Part shown: positions 16,809 to 25,913 of the stretch, in pieces
Position numbering within the stretch: position 1 is the stretch's first letter
How the letters are laid out: every line of letters begins with the position of its first letter
NCBI RefSeq assembly: GCF_028285715.1
Contig: NZ_JANQOO010000017.1
Span: 744,001 to 808,000 of the forward strand
Origin: Ulvibacterium sp.
GTDB lineage: Bacteria > Bacteroidota > Bacteroidia > Flavobacteriales > Flavobacteriaceae
Length of the DNA: 64,000 nt
Reading direction: 5' to 3'
Program-made: the position numbers and the translations under genes
Notes under the pieces: model-generated
Seen by the model: the letters and a program-made list of their open reading frames with translations, nothing else
The model's database searches: none
What the model was told of the DNA's origin: nothing

Positions 16809-18521
16809 ATGATAAACGCAGTTTCCCGTTTGCTTCTTTACGGTATCCTCTATTGCTGTACGGCAATGGCCCAAGAGTCGTCACTTTCCATTTCAGAACC
16901 CTATGGTAGTCACACTGTTGGGTTTCGAACATGGAACACCTTTGATAAATCCCGCAGCTTTTCCTTGGATAGCGGCCGTTCAGATTCGGGACCGCATAAA
17001 ACCGTTTACAGGCCCATACAGGTATGCGTATGGTATCCCGCGGAGGCCGTAGGTCTAGACCCGATGAAATACACAGAGTATTTCTTTCTCATGGCGCATG
17101 AGACAGGAAAAACGGCACTGTCCAAGACCTTAAAGGATAGTCTAATGGACAACTTCCTTAAAATTGAGCCAGTGGATCTAAAAACCCTTGAAAAGGAATT
17201 GAAAGTAAACATGAGGGGTATAAAAGAGGCTCCTCCGAAAACAACACAAAAGTTCCCTGTTCTGATTTATGGCCCAAGCTGGTCATCCTCCGCCTATGAA
17301 AATGCATTGCTTGCCGAATTTCTTACTAGTCACGGTTATGTGGTTATCTCCAGCCCAAGTGTAGGCCCTGAAAGACGGGAAATGCCAATTTCCAGAATTG
17401 GTGTGGAGACCCAGGCCCGGGATATGGAATTTCTATTTAGTATTTTGGAAACGTTGCCCAACGCCGACACGGACAGGATAGCCATTGGCGGATTTAGCTT
17501 GGGCGGATTGTCCAATGTACTGATGATGGCCCGAAATTCCTCGGTAGATGCCTGGATCGGTATCGATCCCAGTATACATGAGGCCTATGATTTCTTTGAG
17601 GATTCCCCTTATGAGGACTACAGGCGCTTTTCAAAGCCCTCATTGTTCATCAATTCCCTGGGCTATATGAACGAACTGCCCTTTTTCGATAAATTGGTTT
17701 ACAGCGATGCCTATATGGTCAACCTACCTCAACTGGAGCACACGGATCTGGCGTCGCAATTCATAAAGCTTTTTGGCTCAAATGATACTACGGAAAATGT
17801 AGCCATAAAAGTGAAGGGATATAACCTAATGACCCAATATATATTGGGATTTCTTAACGGGGTATTCCGGGATAAGCTTGATTATGGGGACATGACCCGG
17901 CAACACTTCAATACAAGTAACACAGACCCTTCCTTTGTACAGATAAGAGCCAAAAAAGGACTGCCCAAGGTGGATGTACTTTTTAATCAATATATGGAGG
18001 GCAAGGTAACGAATCTGGTTTCATTTTTGGACGCATCCTTGTCCAAGGAACCCTATATTCCCTATCCGGAGGCCGATTTGCAAAAGTTGATCTTTCTTGT
18101 TGCAGAAAAGGATGGGGTATCCGCAGCAAAAGAGCTTATGGCCTGGTATCAATCCAATTATAAGACAGCTTTTCATAGCAAAGTTCTGAAACATGTAACC
18201 TTTGATAAAATGCTGGACTTGTTTTTGGAAGTATACCGGAGAAATGAAAAATGCGACTTCGATTATTATGAATTGAACCATACCGCACAACTATTGTCCA
18301 TGGGAGGTAAAGGGGAGGAATCCCTAGACTATTTTATTCTGAACACCCAATTGCATCCAACCAATTACCAGGCTTATTTTAATCTGGGCATCGGCTATTT
18401 TAGAATGGAAGATTTTGGAAATGCCAAGTTTAATTTTAAGAAATGTCTGGACTTAAATCCTGACGAACGGTTTAAGGGGCTAGCCAATGACTTCCTTTCC
18501 AAATTACAGGGTAACAAATAA
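16809..18521 (+). CDS. Secreted alpha/beta hydrolase with C-terminal TPR
   Basis: About 570 residues. The true start is ATG 16809 (signal peptide MINAVSRLLLYGILYCCTAM, cleaved near AQ); the frame is open further upstream but only inside the preceding gene. A dienelactone-hydrolase/PAF-acetylhydrolase-like domain carries the nucleophile S230 in GGFSLGG. The last ~60 residues contain a TPR unit (TNYQAYFNLGIGYFRMEDFGNAKFNF). Hydrolase plus TPR in one exported protein is uncommon. The gene follows the serine hydrolase by 10 bp, suggesting a shared transcript. The substrate is probably an ester or amide in the periplasm. Confidence 0.75.
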   Translation: MINAVSRLLLYGILYCCTAMAQESSLSISEPYGSHTVGFRTWNTFDKSRSFSLDSGRSDSGPHKTVYRPIQVCVWYPAEAVGLDPMKYTEYFFLMAHETGKTALSKTLKDSLMDNFLKIEPVDLKTLEKELKVNMRGIKEAPPKTTQKFPVLIYGPSWSSSAYENALLAEFLTSHGYVVISSPSVGPERREMPISRIGVETQARDMEFLFSILETLPNADTDRIAIGGFSLGGLSNVLMMARNSSVDAWIGIDPSIHEAYDFFEDSPYEDYRRFSKPSLFINSLGYMNELPFFDKLVYSDAYMVNLPQLEHTDLASQFIKLFGSNDTTENVAIKVKGYNLMTQYILGFLNGVFRDKLDYGDMTRQHFNTSNTDPSFVQIRAKKGLPKVDVLFNQYMEGKVTNLVSFLDASLSKEPYIPYPEADLQKLIFLVAEKDGVSAAKELMAWYQSNYKTAFHSKVLKHVTFDKMLDLFLEVYRRNEKCDFDYYELNHTAQLLSMGGKGEESLDYFILNTQLHPTNYQAYFNLGIGYFRMEDFGNAKFNFKKCLDLNPDERFKGLANDFLSKLQGNK

Positions 18522-18690
18522 AACCTGTTTCACCTTTATCCGGATAGGCACCTATCTTCTATGCCTGGTTAAAGCAAACAAAATCATAAATTATGTCCTG
18601 TAGCCCTGATTTCTCGCCAATTGTTGTAACATTTCATTGAAAATCACGTTCTAACAGAGAAATCAAAATCATCGATCAAATCAGAACACT

Positions 18691-19791
18691 ATGCTACAAC
18701 GTTTTTTTATCCTCTGCTCAGGGGCGGACACCTCTATTCTAAAAACTTGTTCCCAAGGTGAACAGAACAAATACGCCGGAATAGGCGCCACCGTTTTCTT
18801 TACCGCTGTAATGGCCTTTATTGCCAGTAGTTATGCCCTCTATACCGTTTTTGACAATGTGTATACCGCTATTTTCTTCGGGCTTATCTGGGGACTACTG
18901 ATCTTTAATCTAGATCGATTTATCGTTTCCACTATCAAAAAGCGCAACAGTTTTGGGAGCGAGCTCTTACAAGCAACGCCTAGAATTTTGCTGGCCATTA
19001 TTATTGCAGTAGTCATCTCAAAACCCTTGGAAATGAAGATTTTTGAAAAGGAAATCAACCAAGTGTTGTTGGAAGAAAAAAATGAAATGACCTTGGCCAA
19101 TAAACAACAATTGGCACAGCAATACACACCGACCATTGAAAAGTTAAATGAAGATATTGCTGCATTAAAAAATGAAGTCGGTACGAAACAGGCCGAAACC
19201 GATGCACTTTATGACATTTACATTTCAGAGGCCGAGGGAAGGGCAGGAACCATGCTTTTGGGCAAAGGTCCCGTATATAAGGAGAAACGTGAAAAGCATG
19301 ATGCCGCTTTGGCCGAGCTTCAACAATTGAAGCAGGACAATAGTGAAAAAATCAAGTCTCTGGAAGGGCAAATTGAGGCATTAAACCTTGAGTACAACGA
19401 GGTTGTAAAAAATTCCCAGCCTATTATCGATGGTTTTGATGGGCTTATGGCCCGTATAAATGCCTTGGGCAAATTACCCTGGTTCCCTTCATTCTTCATT
19501 TTCCTTTTGTTTTTGGCCATTGAGACCGCTCCGATCATTGCCAAGTTATTGGCGCCAAAGGGTGAATATGACCTAAAATTGGAGGATGAGGAAAGTGTCG
19601 TTAAGACTTGGGTGATGCAAAAAGTGGAACAACGGGAAAAAATCTTGGCCACGGATACCGCCCTAAACGAAAAAATATATGGTGAGATCGAAGAGGAAGA
19701 GGCGGTCTATGCCTACAAGAAGCAGAAAGCCGAAGAGCTTTTGAAACTTCAGGCCGATGCTTTCCACGACCTACAGGTGAAGAGCTTATAG
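18691..19791 (+). CDS. DUF4407 membrane protein
   Basis: A 366-residue membrane protein. The start (FFILCSGADTSIL) and the paired helices that follow (ATVFFTAVMAFIASSYALYTVF, then AIFFGLIWGLLIFNLDRFIV) are the signature of the DUF4407 family. A long charged coiled coil lies between helix 3 and helix 4 (about residues 125-250), with a final helix near FFIFLLFLAIETAPIIAKLL and an acidic cytosolic tail. Function unknown; widespread in Bacteroidota. Preceded by a 170-bp gap without visible motifs and convergent with the DUF5060 gene, 7 bp away. Confidence 0.85.
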   Translation: MLQRFFILCSGADTSILKTCSQGEQNKYAGIGATVFFTAVMAFIASSYALYTVFDNVYTAIFFGLIWGLLIFNLDRFIVSTIKKRNSFGSELLQATPRILLAIIIAVVISKPLEMKIFEKEINQVLLEEKNEMTLANKQQLAQQYTPTIEKLNEDIAALKNEVGTKQAETDALYDIYISEAEGRAGTMLLGKGPVYKEKREKHDAALAELQQLKQDNSEKIKSLEGQIEALNLEYNEVVKNSQPIIDGFDGLMARINALGKLPWFPSFFIFLLFLAIETAPIIAKLLAPKGEYDLKLEDEESVVKTWVMQKVEQREKILATDTALNEKIYGEIEEEEAVYAYKKQKAEELLKLQADAFHDLQVKSL

Positions 19792-19798
19792 CCCGTAA

Positions 19799-21619
19799 TT
19801 ACCGGGTTCGTAAAAGGACCACCCAATCCTGTTTGTCTTCATTAGGGGGAAGCCCCAATTCTTGAATTGCGCCTCCCTGAATGGTTTTAATCGACCCTTG
19901 TTGCAGTTCCCCACCGTTTAAGGGATCGTACCAATGTAAGGTATATTCCCCTTGCACCCCACTTAAATCGATAGTATAGGGTTTAAAATCGGGTAGATAA
20001 GCTGCATAGGTTTCCGCCGTTTTTCGAAAACAATAGGCCTCTTTTGAGTTGATCAATCCGTGTTCAGGTCCCATTTCCCAATACGGCAAATACGTCCTGA
20101 AGAAGTGCAGGGCATAGTCCGTGATTTCCCACAAACGATCCCGCGAACGCCAATCCTCGGTATTCAGATCATGATAGCGACTGTTTGCCCCAAAATACCA
20201 TTCCACGCCGGCCGCTCCCGAAAATAAGGTACCCCACAATACATAGCGCCTTAATGTATCGTGGTTTCCGTCCAAGGAATCCGACCGCGCTCCCGTGTGC
20301 CACATCCCGATTTCATCCATGGTGATCATCCATTCATTATTGGCTTGGCGTGATCTGTTCTTCCAAGTTTCCACAACTTCAGCGGCCCCTTCACGCTTAT
20401 CCACCTGTAATGACAATCCATCGAGATCGGTAAAACCAACGATGGAGTCCAGAACGTTGGTGCGGGCCGGTTCATGGGAATGGGTATGCAAGAGAATAGG
20501 ATGGTCATAGGGGTCTATCTTTGTAATAAAACGGGTCATTTCCTTGCGCTGTTCATCGGTCTGGGCAATGGGTGTAAAATCCGCGGGGCCGTTTTCTTCC
20601 CCCAGATTGAAATTCATTCCGAGATGATGCCCAAACCGCGCGAGAAGTTCCCTTAAGTATAGTTGTCGTGAAGGACCGGTATCTCCACCATCCCACATGG
20701 TTTCGTTTTCAGTTTCCTGTAGCACCATATGGAGCAAAATCCCTTTGGATTGCATGTGCTGAAACGCGATTTCCCACTGTTCCAATTTGCTTACGTCAAA
20801 TCGGTTAAAATCATTCGGGGATACATAGGGCCATACATCCTTTCCATCACCTTTGATATTGTTCGTCAAGAAATAAACTACGTTCATTCCCTTGGAAGCC
20901 AAGTAATTTAAAGCACCGATTAAGCCTTTGCCCTTACCATTTTGCCAAGTAGGGTCGCCTTCCTTCCAATCCTTAAGATGAGGTGTATAGCTATGAATGG
21001 TGTCATTCGTTTTTGCCTCCCCGTCATCATTGGAAGTCTGCATGCGATAGGTGCCATCAAAATCCTTGTAGGCCAGCAAGTTTTCCGGGCTATTGGCACC
21101 CCCTTTGATCCAATACTCGCCGGAGCCCTTAAATTGAAAATAGCCATTTGATGTTACGAGACGGCCATGAGCTCGAAAATCTTCTCCATTTTTATCCGAG
21201 GGCACTACCTTAAAATCGCCCTTGGCATTCGTTATTTCCACTGGGGTCCCATCATTGGAATTATCGCTTAAGGCTATATTTTCACCATTGTGCAATGTGG
21301 CGATATAACTCCACTCGCCCTCTCGCTCCGGTGTAAACCGTACTTGCCAAATATTTCCGGAATCCGCACTGGTTTCGGCCGCATTGCCATCCGCAGCGTA
21401 AAATCCAGGTACCGTATACTGGTCTTCGCCATTTTTAAAAGTTACCAACAATCGATAGTTCAAAAAGGGATTCTCGTCAGCTCCTTCAGCGGTTTCAGGG
21501 CCTTCAAAGGACAAGGTAACCGTATGCCATTGTTTGTATTCCGCTATAGCCTTTTTGTCTTCCCTTTCACCACAGGAAAGAAATAGCAGCATCGATATCA
21601 GTAAAAATGAGTTTTTCAT
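19799..21619 (-). CDS. DUF5060-domain glycoside-hydrolase-like lipoprotein
   Basis: About 606 residues from ATG 21619; the frame continues nine codons upstream but the lipoprotein signal (MKNSFLLISMLLFLSC, Cys16) fixes the start. The N-terminal ~130 residues are a DUF5060 beta-sandwich (WHTVTLSFEGPETAEG). The rest resembles a TIM-barrel glycosidase: a candidate acid/base in FNLGEENGP and a candidate nucleophile in ITMDEIGMWH, as in clan GH-A-like enzymes. It should be attached to the outer or inner membrane and act on a polysaccharide or oligosaccharide. The substrate cannot be inferred; sialidase-like and transporter genes lie nearby. No SusC/SusD pair is in the window. Confidence 0.75.
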   Translation of the reverse strand: MKNSFLLISMLLFLSCGEREDKKAIAEYKQWHTVTLSFEGPETAEGADENPFLNYRLLVTFKNGEDQYTVPGFYAADGNAAETSADSGNIWQVRFTPEREGEWSYIATLHNGENIALSDNSNDGTPVEITNAKGDFKVVPSDKNGEDFRAHGRLVTSNGYFQFKGSGEYWIKGGANSPENLLAYKDFDGTYRMQTSNDDGEAKTNDTIHSYTPHLKDWKEGDPTWQNGKGKGLIGALNYLASKGMNVVYFLTNNIKGDGKDVWPYVSPNDFNRFDVSKLEQWEIAFQHMQSKGILLHMVLQETENETMWDGGDTGPSRQLYLRELLARFGHHLGMNFNLGEENGPADFTPIAQTDEQRKEMTRFITKIDPYDHPILLHTHSHEPARTNVLDSIVGFTDLDGLSLQVDKREGAAEVVETWKNRSRQANNEWMITMDEIGMWHTGARSDSLDGNHDTLRRYVLWGTLFSGAAGVEWYFGANSRYHDLNTEDWRSRDRLWEITDYALHFFRTYLPYWEMGPEHGLINSKEAYCFRKTAETYAAYLPDFKPYTIDLSGVQGEYTLHWYDPLNGGELQQGSIKTIQGGAIQELGLPPNEDKQDWVVLLRTR

Positions 21620-21668
21620 GGCTCCGGGTTGTTTTGGTATGCGCATTAAGATACTGAAAAATGGGTTA

Positions 21669-22670
21669 CTAATTTCCCCAAATCCTTAGCCAGAGTGCCC
21701 CAAGAAGATTTTTGGCATCGGTTCTGAATTTTGGAATCTCTTCTACCATAACCTCGTTCCCTTTTGGAATGATACGGTAGCTGAATGCAAAGCGTTCTTC
21801 TTCGGAATCCAAGCTGATTAAACCAAAACGCAAATCATTAAAAAACAATTGATCATTCTTTTTGGTTATCGTATACCAACCTTCTACAATACGTTTTAAG
21901 CGCTCTATCTTGTTATCGGTAGTCAAACTACCCAAAAGCTGATGATTTTTGGGATAGGAAGAAAACTGTATAGGTTGGGAATCAAAAAATGAATAACTGC
22001 CCATCAAATAGGCATCCCGCGTTTCTACATTGGCGGCCCATAGTATTGAATTAAATGGGGTTGGACGGGTATCCAGGGCGATGTAATCTATCCCCTGTTC
22101 CTTCAAGTCATTGGCAAACTTGGCATAGGCCAGTCCTTTTAAGACCAATGTCAATAGCAGATAGCCACTACTAATCAGCAATCCTAAACGGTTGTACTTT
22201 GATCTTTTGGGCGATGTGCGTTTTTGAAACAGAACAAGTATTACAAACACTAAAAAGGGAAGGGTATACAAGGGATCGATAACAAAAATAGTTTGAAAGG
22301 CTAGCCGTACATCAAAAGGCCAAAACAATTGGGTACCCCAAGTGGTAAACGCATCCAATATAGGGTGGGTAAACAATCCCCAAAACATAAGTCTGGACCA
22401 ATCCCGCCATGTGGCATCGGATTTTCTCTCTATTCTCGAAATAAGCCAGCCAAAAATCGGAGCAAATAGTAACGAAAAGAAAATGGAATGGCTAAATCCG
22501 CGATGCCATTCGATGGCAGTAACCGTGTCCGTAAAATTACGTGAAAGCACATCCAGATCCGGTATCGTACCCGCAATAGCCCCGTAAAGCAAGGCCTTAT
22601 TGCCCACTTTTTTACCAAGAACCGCCTCGCCGACCGAAGCTCCAAGAACAATTTGTGTAAGTGAATCCAT
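21669..22670 (-). CDS. Metal-dependent hydrolase, membrane-bound (DUF457/YdjM type)
   Basis: A 333-residue membrane protein beginning MDSLTQIVLGASVGEAVLG, followed by GAIAGTIPDLDVL and WHRGFSHSIFF. These Asp and His motifs are typical of the YdjM/DUF457 family of membrane-bound metal-dependent hydrolases. Four to five membrane helices cover the first ~180 residues; the C-terminal ~150 residues are soluble and of unknown role. It lies 49 bp upstream of the DUF5060 gene, so the two may share a transcript. Substrate unknown. Confidence 0.85.
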   Translation of the reverse strand: MDSLTQIVLGASVGEAVLGKKVGNKALLYGAIAGTIPDLDVLSRNFTDTVTAIEWHRGFSHSIFFSLLFAPIFGWLISRIERKSDATWRDWSRLMFWGLFTHPILDAFTTWGTQLFWPFDVRLAFQTIFVIDPLYTLPFLVFVILVLFQKRTSPKRSKYNRLGLLISSGYLLLTLVLKGLAYAKFANDLKEQGIDYIALDTRPTPFNSILWAANVETRDAYLMGSYSFFDSQPIQFSSYPKNHQLLGSLTTDNKIERLKRIVEGWYTITKKNDQLFFNDLRFGLISLDSEEERFAFSYRIIPKGNEVMVEEIPKFRTDAKNLLGALWLRIWGN

Positions 22671-22714
22671 TTTCTAAATTCTAATTCATGAAGTAGGTCC
22701 TAGAGCAAGGTTTG

Positions 22715-22740
22715 GTGCTTCGACTGCGCTCAGAATGACA
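22715..22740 (+). repeat. REP-like dispersed intergenic element
   Basis: The segment contains GCTTCGACTGCGCTCAG followed by AATGACA. I recall very similar short sequences recurring between genes of many Bacteroidota genomes. Only one copy is visible here, so the repeat status rests on memory of the motif, not on the window. Confidence 0.4.
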
Positions 22741-22768
22741 TATCTGATGTATGATGAAATTGATAAAA

Positions 22769-22814
22769 TGACTTCCCACTTACCACTTCTCATTTCTCAC
22801 TTCCCACTTCTAAA
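22769..22814 (+). repeat. Degenerate heptamer tandem array (TTCYCAC type)
   Basis: Six to seven consecutive 7-bp units with consensus TTNYCAY (for example TTCCCAC and TTCTCAT) fill the gap upstream of the DUF457-type gene. The array runs directly into a short frame coupled to the sialidase stop codon. Arrays of the same period but different sequence occur at 33146-33187, 33551-33613, 42241-42300 and 58515-58590. Confidence 0.6.
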
Positions 22815-22870
22815 TTATGTCGCTCTCCGTTGTTGAAATGGGCGCTATGATCCAAAATAACCGTTTTCAT
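22790..22870 (-). pseudogene. Short translation-coupled frame ending in heptamer repeats
   Basis: An ATG overlaps the sialidase stop codon (TAATG), the usual sign of translational coupling. The frame reads MKTVILDHSAHFNNGERHNL, then enters the heptamer array and stops after 26 residues. It looks like the 5' end of a gene whose remainder was lost or replaced by the repeats. A chance frame is possible. Confidence 0.3.
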
Positions 22871-23949
22871 TAGAGCTTCTCCACATCCAATACCACGTGT
22901 TTTACCGTTTTTCGGTTCCAGGTATATACAATGTGTACTTTGTTATCCGGGGCCTGTATCACGGTAGGATAGGAATACTCCTCTCCTTCCCTATCGGTCG
23001 TTTCCCGAAGAGGTTCCAAGTCCAGAACGCGTTCCCATTCCCTTCCATCAATGGATAAGGCAATACTTAGGGGAACACGATCCCCCCAATTCTTTTCGGT
23101 AGGATTATAAACCAATAGTTGGCGGCCATCCCTTAGGGTAACCCCATCAATACCCGAGTTTGGATTCGGGAGTGAAGTTGCGGTCATCTTGCTCCAGGTT
23201 TTTCCATAGTCGGTAGACCAATTCTGGGTAATTACATCGTTCTGCGTCCTACTCAGTAGTTGCAATTTTCCATTACCATAATTAAGAATTATAGGTTGTA
23301 TGGCACCGAACTCCTTCGGATCGTTCAAAGCAGGGGTTTTGGACCAGTTTGCACAATTATCATAACTGGATTCCAAATGTATTTGCCAACCCTCCGTTTT
23401 GCTTTCCGTACTCGATGGCGAAAGCACGGTTCCATTGTTCAATTGAATCGGCTGATTTTTGATTGGTCCAAGAATACCTTCAGGCAACCTTATAGGTTTG
23501 GACCAGGTTTTCCCATCATCTTCGGAAGTCATATACAGTCCCCACCACTCCCTAGGACTTGGCCCTACCTTATAGAACAAGTACAAAGGTTGGTCCTTGG
23601 GTTTAAACAGTACCGGATTCCAACAGGGATGACGGGTACCATCCTCCTGAACACCGTTGATTACCTCAACGGGAATAGACCATTTATCGTTTCTCTTTCT
23701 GGACACCCAGATACCAACATCTTTGTTCTTTTCTTTTGTTCCTCCAAACCACGCGGCGACAACCACATTATTGCTGACTTCCACCGTAGAGGCATGGCAC
23801 TCCGGAGTCAAAGCCTTTTCCAAATCATAAATAAATCCCTCGGAAACAACGGCTGGGTGGTCCAAGGGTACTACTTTCGCGAGCTTACGGGACTGTCCCT
23901 TACACGAAAATGCAGTAGCTATTATCGTAAACACAAGAAGTATCCTCAT
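22870..23949 (-). CDS. BNR-repeat sialidase-like lipoprotein
   Basis: A 359-residue protein with a lipoprotein signal peptide ending at Cys16 (ATAFSC). It is a six-bladed-propeller sialidase-like protein: Asp-box motifs appear in SEDDGKTWSK and STDYGKTWSK, with a degenerate one in SSYDNCANWSK. The N-terminal STVEVSNNVVVAAWFGGTKE and the later GEEYSYPTVIQ are typical of the BNR_2 'exo-alpha-sialidase' family. Many of these act on non-sialic sugars (including rhamnose- or uronate-containing glycans), so true sialidase activity is not certain. A DapA/NanA-family lyase and a sodium symporter next door support a role in freeing an acidic sugar. Confidence 0.8.
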   Translation of the reverse strand: MRILLVFTIIATAFSCKGQSRKLAKVVPLDHPAVVSEGFIYDLEKALTPECHASTVEVSNNVVVAAWFGGTKEKNKDVGIWVSRKRNDKWSIPVEVINGVQEDGTRHPCWNPVLFKPKDQPLYLFYKVGPSPREWWGLYMTSEDDGKTWSKPIRLPEGILGPIKNQPIQLNNGTVLSPSSTESKTEGWQIHLESSYDNCANWSKTPALNDPKEFGAIQPIILNYGNGKLQLLSRTQNDVITQNWSTDYGKTWSKMTATSLPNPNSGIDGVTLRDGRQLLVYNPTEKNWGDRVPLSIALSIDGREWERVLDLEPLRETTDREGEEYSYPTVIQAPDNKVHIVYTWNRKTVKHVVLDVEKL

Positions 23950-23999
23950 AGTAAATTGCCAAGTTGATTTTTAGGATTGTCGTAAATCCAATACACTGC

Positions 24000-24848
24000 T
24001 TAGTTAAAACTTTTTCGATAGGCCGAGGGCGTTTTTGCCATTATACTTTTGAAATAGTGGTTAAAGTTAGCCAAATTGTTATAGCCGCTTTCAAAACATA
24101 TCTGGGTAATTTGTTTGTCCGTCTCGGCTAAAAGCTTGGCCGCCATCCCAACACGGACACGTTTTACATATTCCATAAAAGTAAGATCTGTCTTCTTCTT
24201 AAAAAACCGGCAAAACGAACTGGGCGCCATGTTCAAAAGGGCTGCCGCCTCCTCCAATTTAACACCTTCCTGAATGTTCTGGAATACGTAAGCATATACC
24301 GTATTGATTTTCTCCAGGTTTTTGTTAAAAATCGCGGTATGGTCCATGGGATTGGATAGCTTTTCCCGCTCCTTTGTCCGGAGCAAAAGATGAAAGACCT
24401 TAAGCATTTCAATATAATAGGCCAAACCTTTCAAATGGGTCATTCTTTCCAAAATACGGCGGATTTGACCATTATTTTCCATCTTAAACCGTAACCCTCT
24501 TTTCGACTGTTTTAAAAGGGCCACCACCTTTTCCAATTCCGGAATTCCGAAAAAATCCGAATTCATGATATCTTCGGAGAAATGGGTTACGATACAGAAA
24601 GACGGTATAGGGTTTTCCTCTTCCTGCAACTCCCAACAATGAGGCAAACTGGGGCCCAATAATACCAAATCACCTGCTTCAAACCGGGAAATATGATCTC
24701 CCACGATTCTTCGGCCCGAACCGGATTCAATAAAATTAAGCTCAAAATTTTTATGGGAATGTACGTTGTCGTTCGTTTTCAAGGGTAGTTTTCTTGTGAT
24801 AAAAGAATGCTTATTGGGCACATGGATTTTTTCGAAAACAAACTCCAT
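24000..24848 (-). CDS. AraC family regulator with N-terminal cupin
   Basis: A 282-residue protein: an N-terminal AraC-type cupin (HSHKNFELNFIESGSGRRIVG, then FEAGDLVLLGPSLPHCWEL) probably binds a sugar. The C-terminal double HTH is complete (LEEAAALLNMAPSSFCRFFKKKT and ITQICFESGYNNLANFNHYF). It is divergent from the lyase-symporter pair (141 bp gap) and lies 50 bp upstream of the sialidase-like gene, so it is the likely local activator of this sugar-utilisation group. No operator repeat was found in the gap. Confidence 0.87.
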   Translation of the reverse strand: MEFVFEKIHVPNKHSFITRKLPLKTNDNVHSHKNFELNFIESGSGRRIVGDHISRFEAGDLVLLGPSLPHCWELQEEENPIPSFCIVTHFSEDIMNSDFFGIPELEKVVALLKQSKRGLRFKMENNGQIRRILERMTHLKGLAYYIEMLKVFHLLLRTKEREKLSNPMDHTAIFNKNLEKINTVYAYVFQNIQEGVKLEEAAALLNMAPSSFCRFFKKKTDLTFMEYVKRVRVGMAAKLLAETDKQITQICFESGYNNLANFNHYFKSIMAKTPSAYRKSFN

Positions 24849-24989
24849 TGGTGGTAATTTTAACAGCTATGGCTTAAAATACAAAATAAAGCTTTAAAAA
24901 AGGTTAAGATTTAATGTGTTTGATGCAAGATTATGGTGGTATCAAAGGGCGATTTATTCGTTATTTGTTTAGCATCATTCCAATAAGAG

Positions 24990-25913
24990 ATGAATCTGCC
25001 CATTAGAGGAATTATACCACCTATTGTTACCCCCTTATCAGAAAATGGGGATTTGGACAGTCAGGGTCTCCGCAATATCATTGAACATATGCTAGAGGGG
25101 GGCGTACATGGACTATTCCTATTGGGAACCACCGGAGAGGGATCTAGTTTATCGCATGCGCTAAGAAAACAAGTGGTTACGGAAGCCTGTAACCTGATTC
25201 GTAAACGTGTACCCATGCTGGTCTGCATTACGGATACCTCTTGTACGGAATCCTTGGAATTGGCAGAACATGCCCAACGTATGGGGGCCGATGCCCTAGT
25301 AGTGGCCCCACCCTATTATTTGCCCATTTCCCAAGGAGAAATGCAACAGTATCTGGATTATCTGGCACCGTTGCTCCCCCTACCCTTTTTACTGTACAAC
25401 ATGCCAAGTTGCACCAAACTTCAATTGTCGTTGGAAACCATAAAAAAAGGAAAGAAACTTGGTGCCATTGGTATAAAGGATAGCTCTGGCGATTGGAATT
25501 ACTTGAATTCCTTAATCGAGGAATTTAAGGAGGATGCTACTTTTTCAATCGTTACCGGAACAGAGTTGTTCTTGCCAAGATTAATTGCAAAGGGAGGGCA
25601 TGGAGCGGTCGCGGGGGGTGCCAATTTTTTCCCGGGTTTGTTCGTAGCTTTGTATAATGCCTGTTTGGCAGATGATACCAAAACCATTTCGGAACTTTTG
25701 AAAAGCGTTAAATTGATCGGGAATACCATATACAGTGTTGGAAAACAAGAATCAAAATATATTAAAAGTACAAAATGTGTTCTTTCCGTATTTGGATTAT
25801 GCCAGGATCAAGTGGCACCCCCACTGCGTCGATTTACTTCATCAGAGCGCGAGCAAATCAAGGACCATCTGACCCATTTTCCACCTGATGCTTCATACAT
25901 TCCGGCACGATGA
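24990..25913 (+). CDS. DapA/NanA-family aldolase (N-acetylneuraminate lyase-like)
   Basis: A 307-residue class I aldolase. GTTGEGS binds the pyruvyl carboxylate, Y136 in LLYNMPS and the Schiff-base lysine K163 in IGIKDSSG are all present. Dihydrodipicolinate synthase is usually housekeeping and located elsewhere; here the gene overlaps an SSS symporter by 4 bp (ATGA) and lies next to a sialidase-like lipoprotein and an AraC regulator. A sialic-acid or 2-keto-3-deoxy-sugar-acid lyase is therefore more likely than DapA. No ManNAc epimerase or kinase accompanies it, which leaves the substrate open. Confidence 0.8.
   Translation: MNLPIRGIIPPIVTPLSENGDLDSQGLRNIIEHMLEGGVHGLFLLGTTGEGSSLSHALRKQVVTEACNLIRKRVPMLVCITDTSCTESLELAEHAQRMGADALVVAPPYYLPISQGEMQQYLDYLAPLLPLPFLLYNMPSCTKLQLSLETIKKGKKLGAIGIKDSSGDWNYLNSLIEEFKEDATFSIVTGTELFLPRLIAKGGHGAVAGGANFFPGLFVALYNACLADDTKTISELLKSVKLIGNTIYSVGKQESKYIKSTKCVLSVFGLCQDQVAPPLRRFTSSEREQIKDHLTHFPPDASYIPAR

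Noticed and set aside
22769-22814. CRISPR array
   Set aside because: The units are only 7 bp and degenerate, without spacers; no cas genes are present anywhere in the window.
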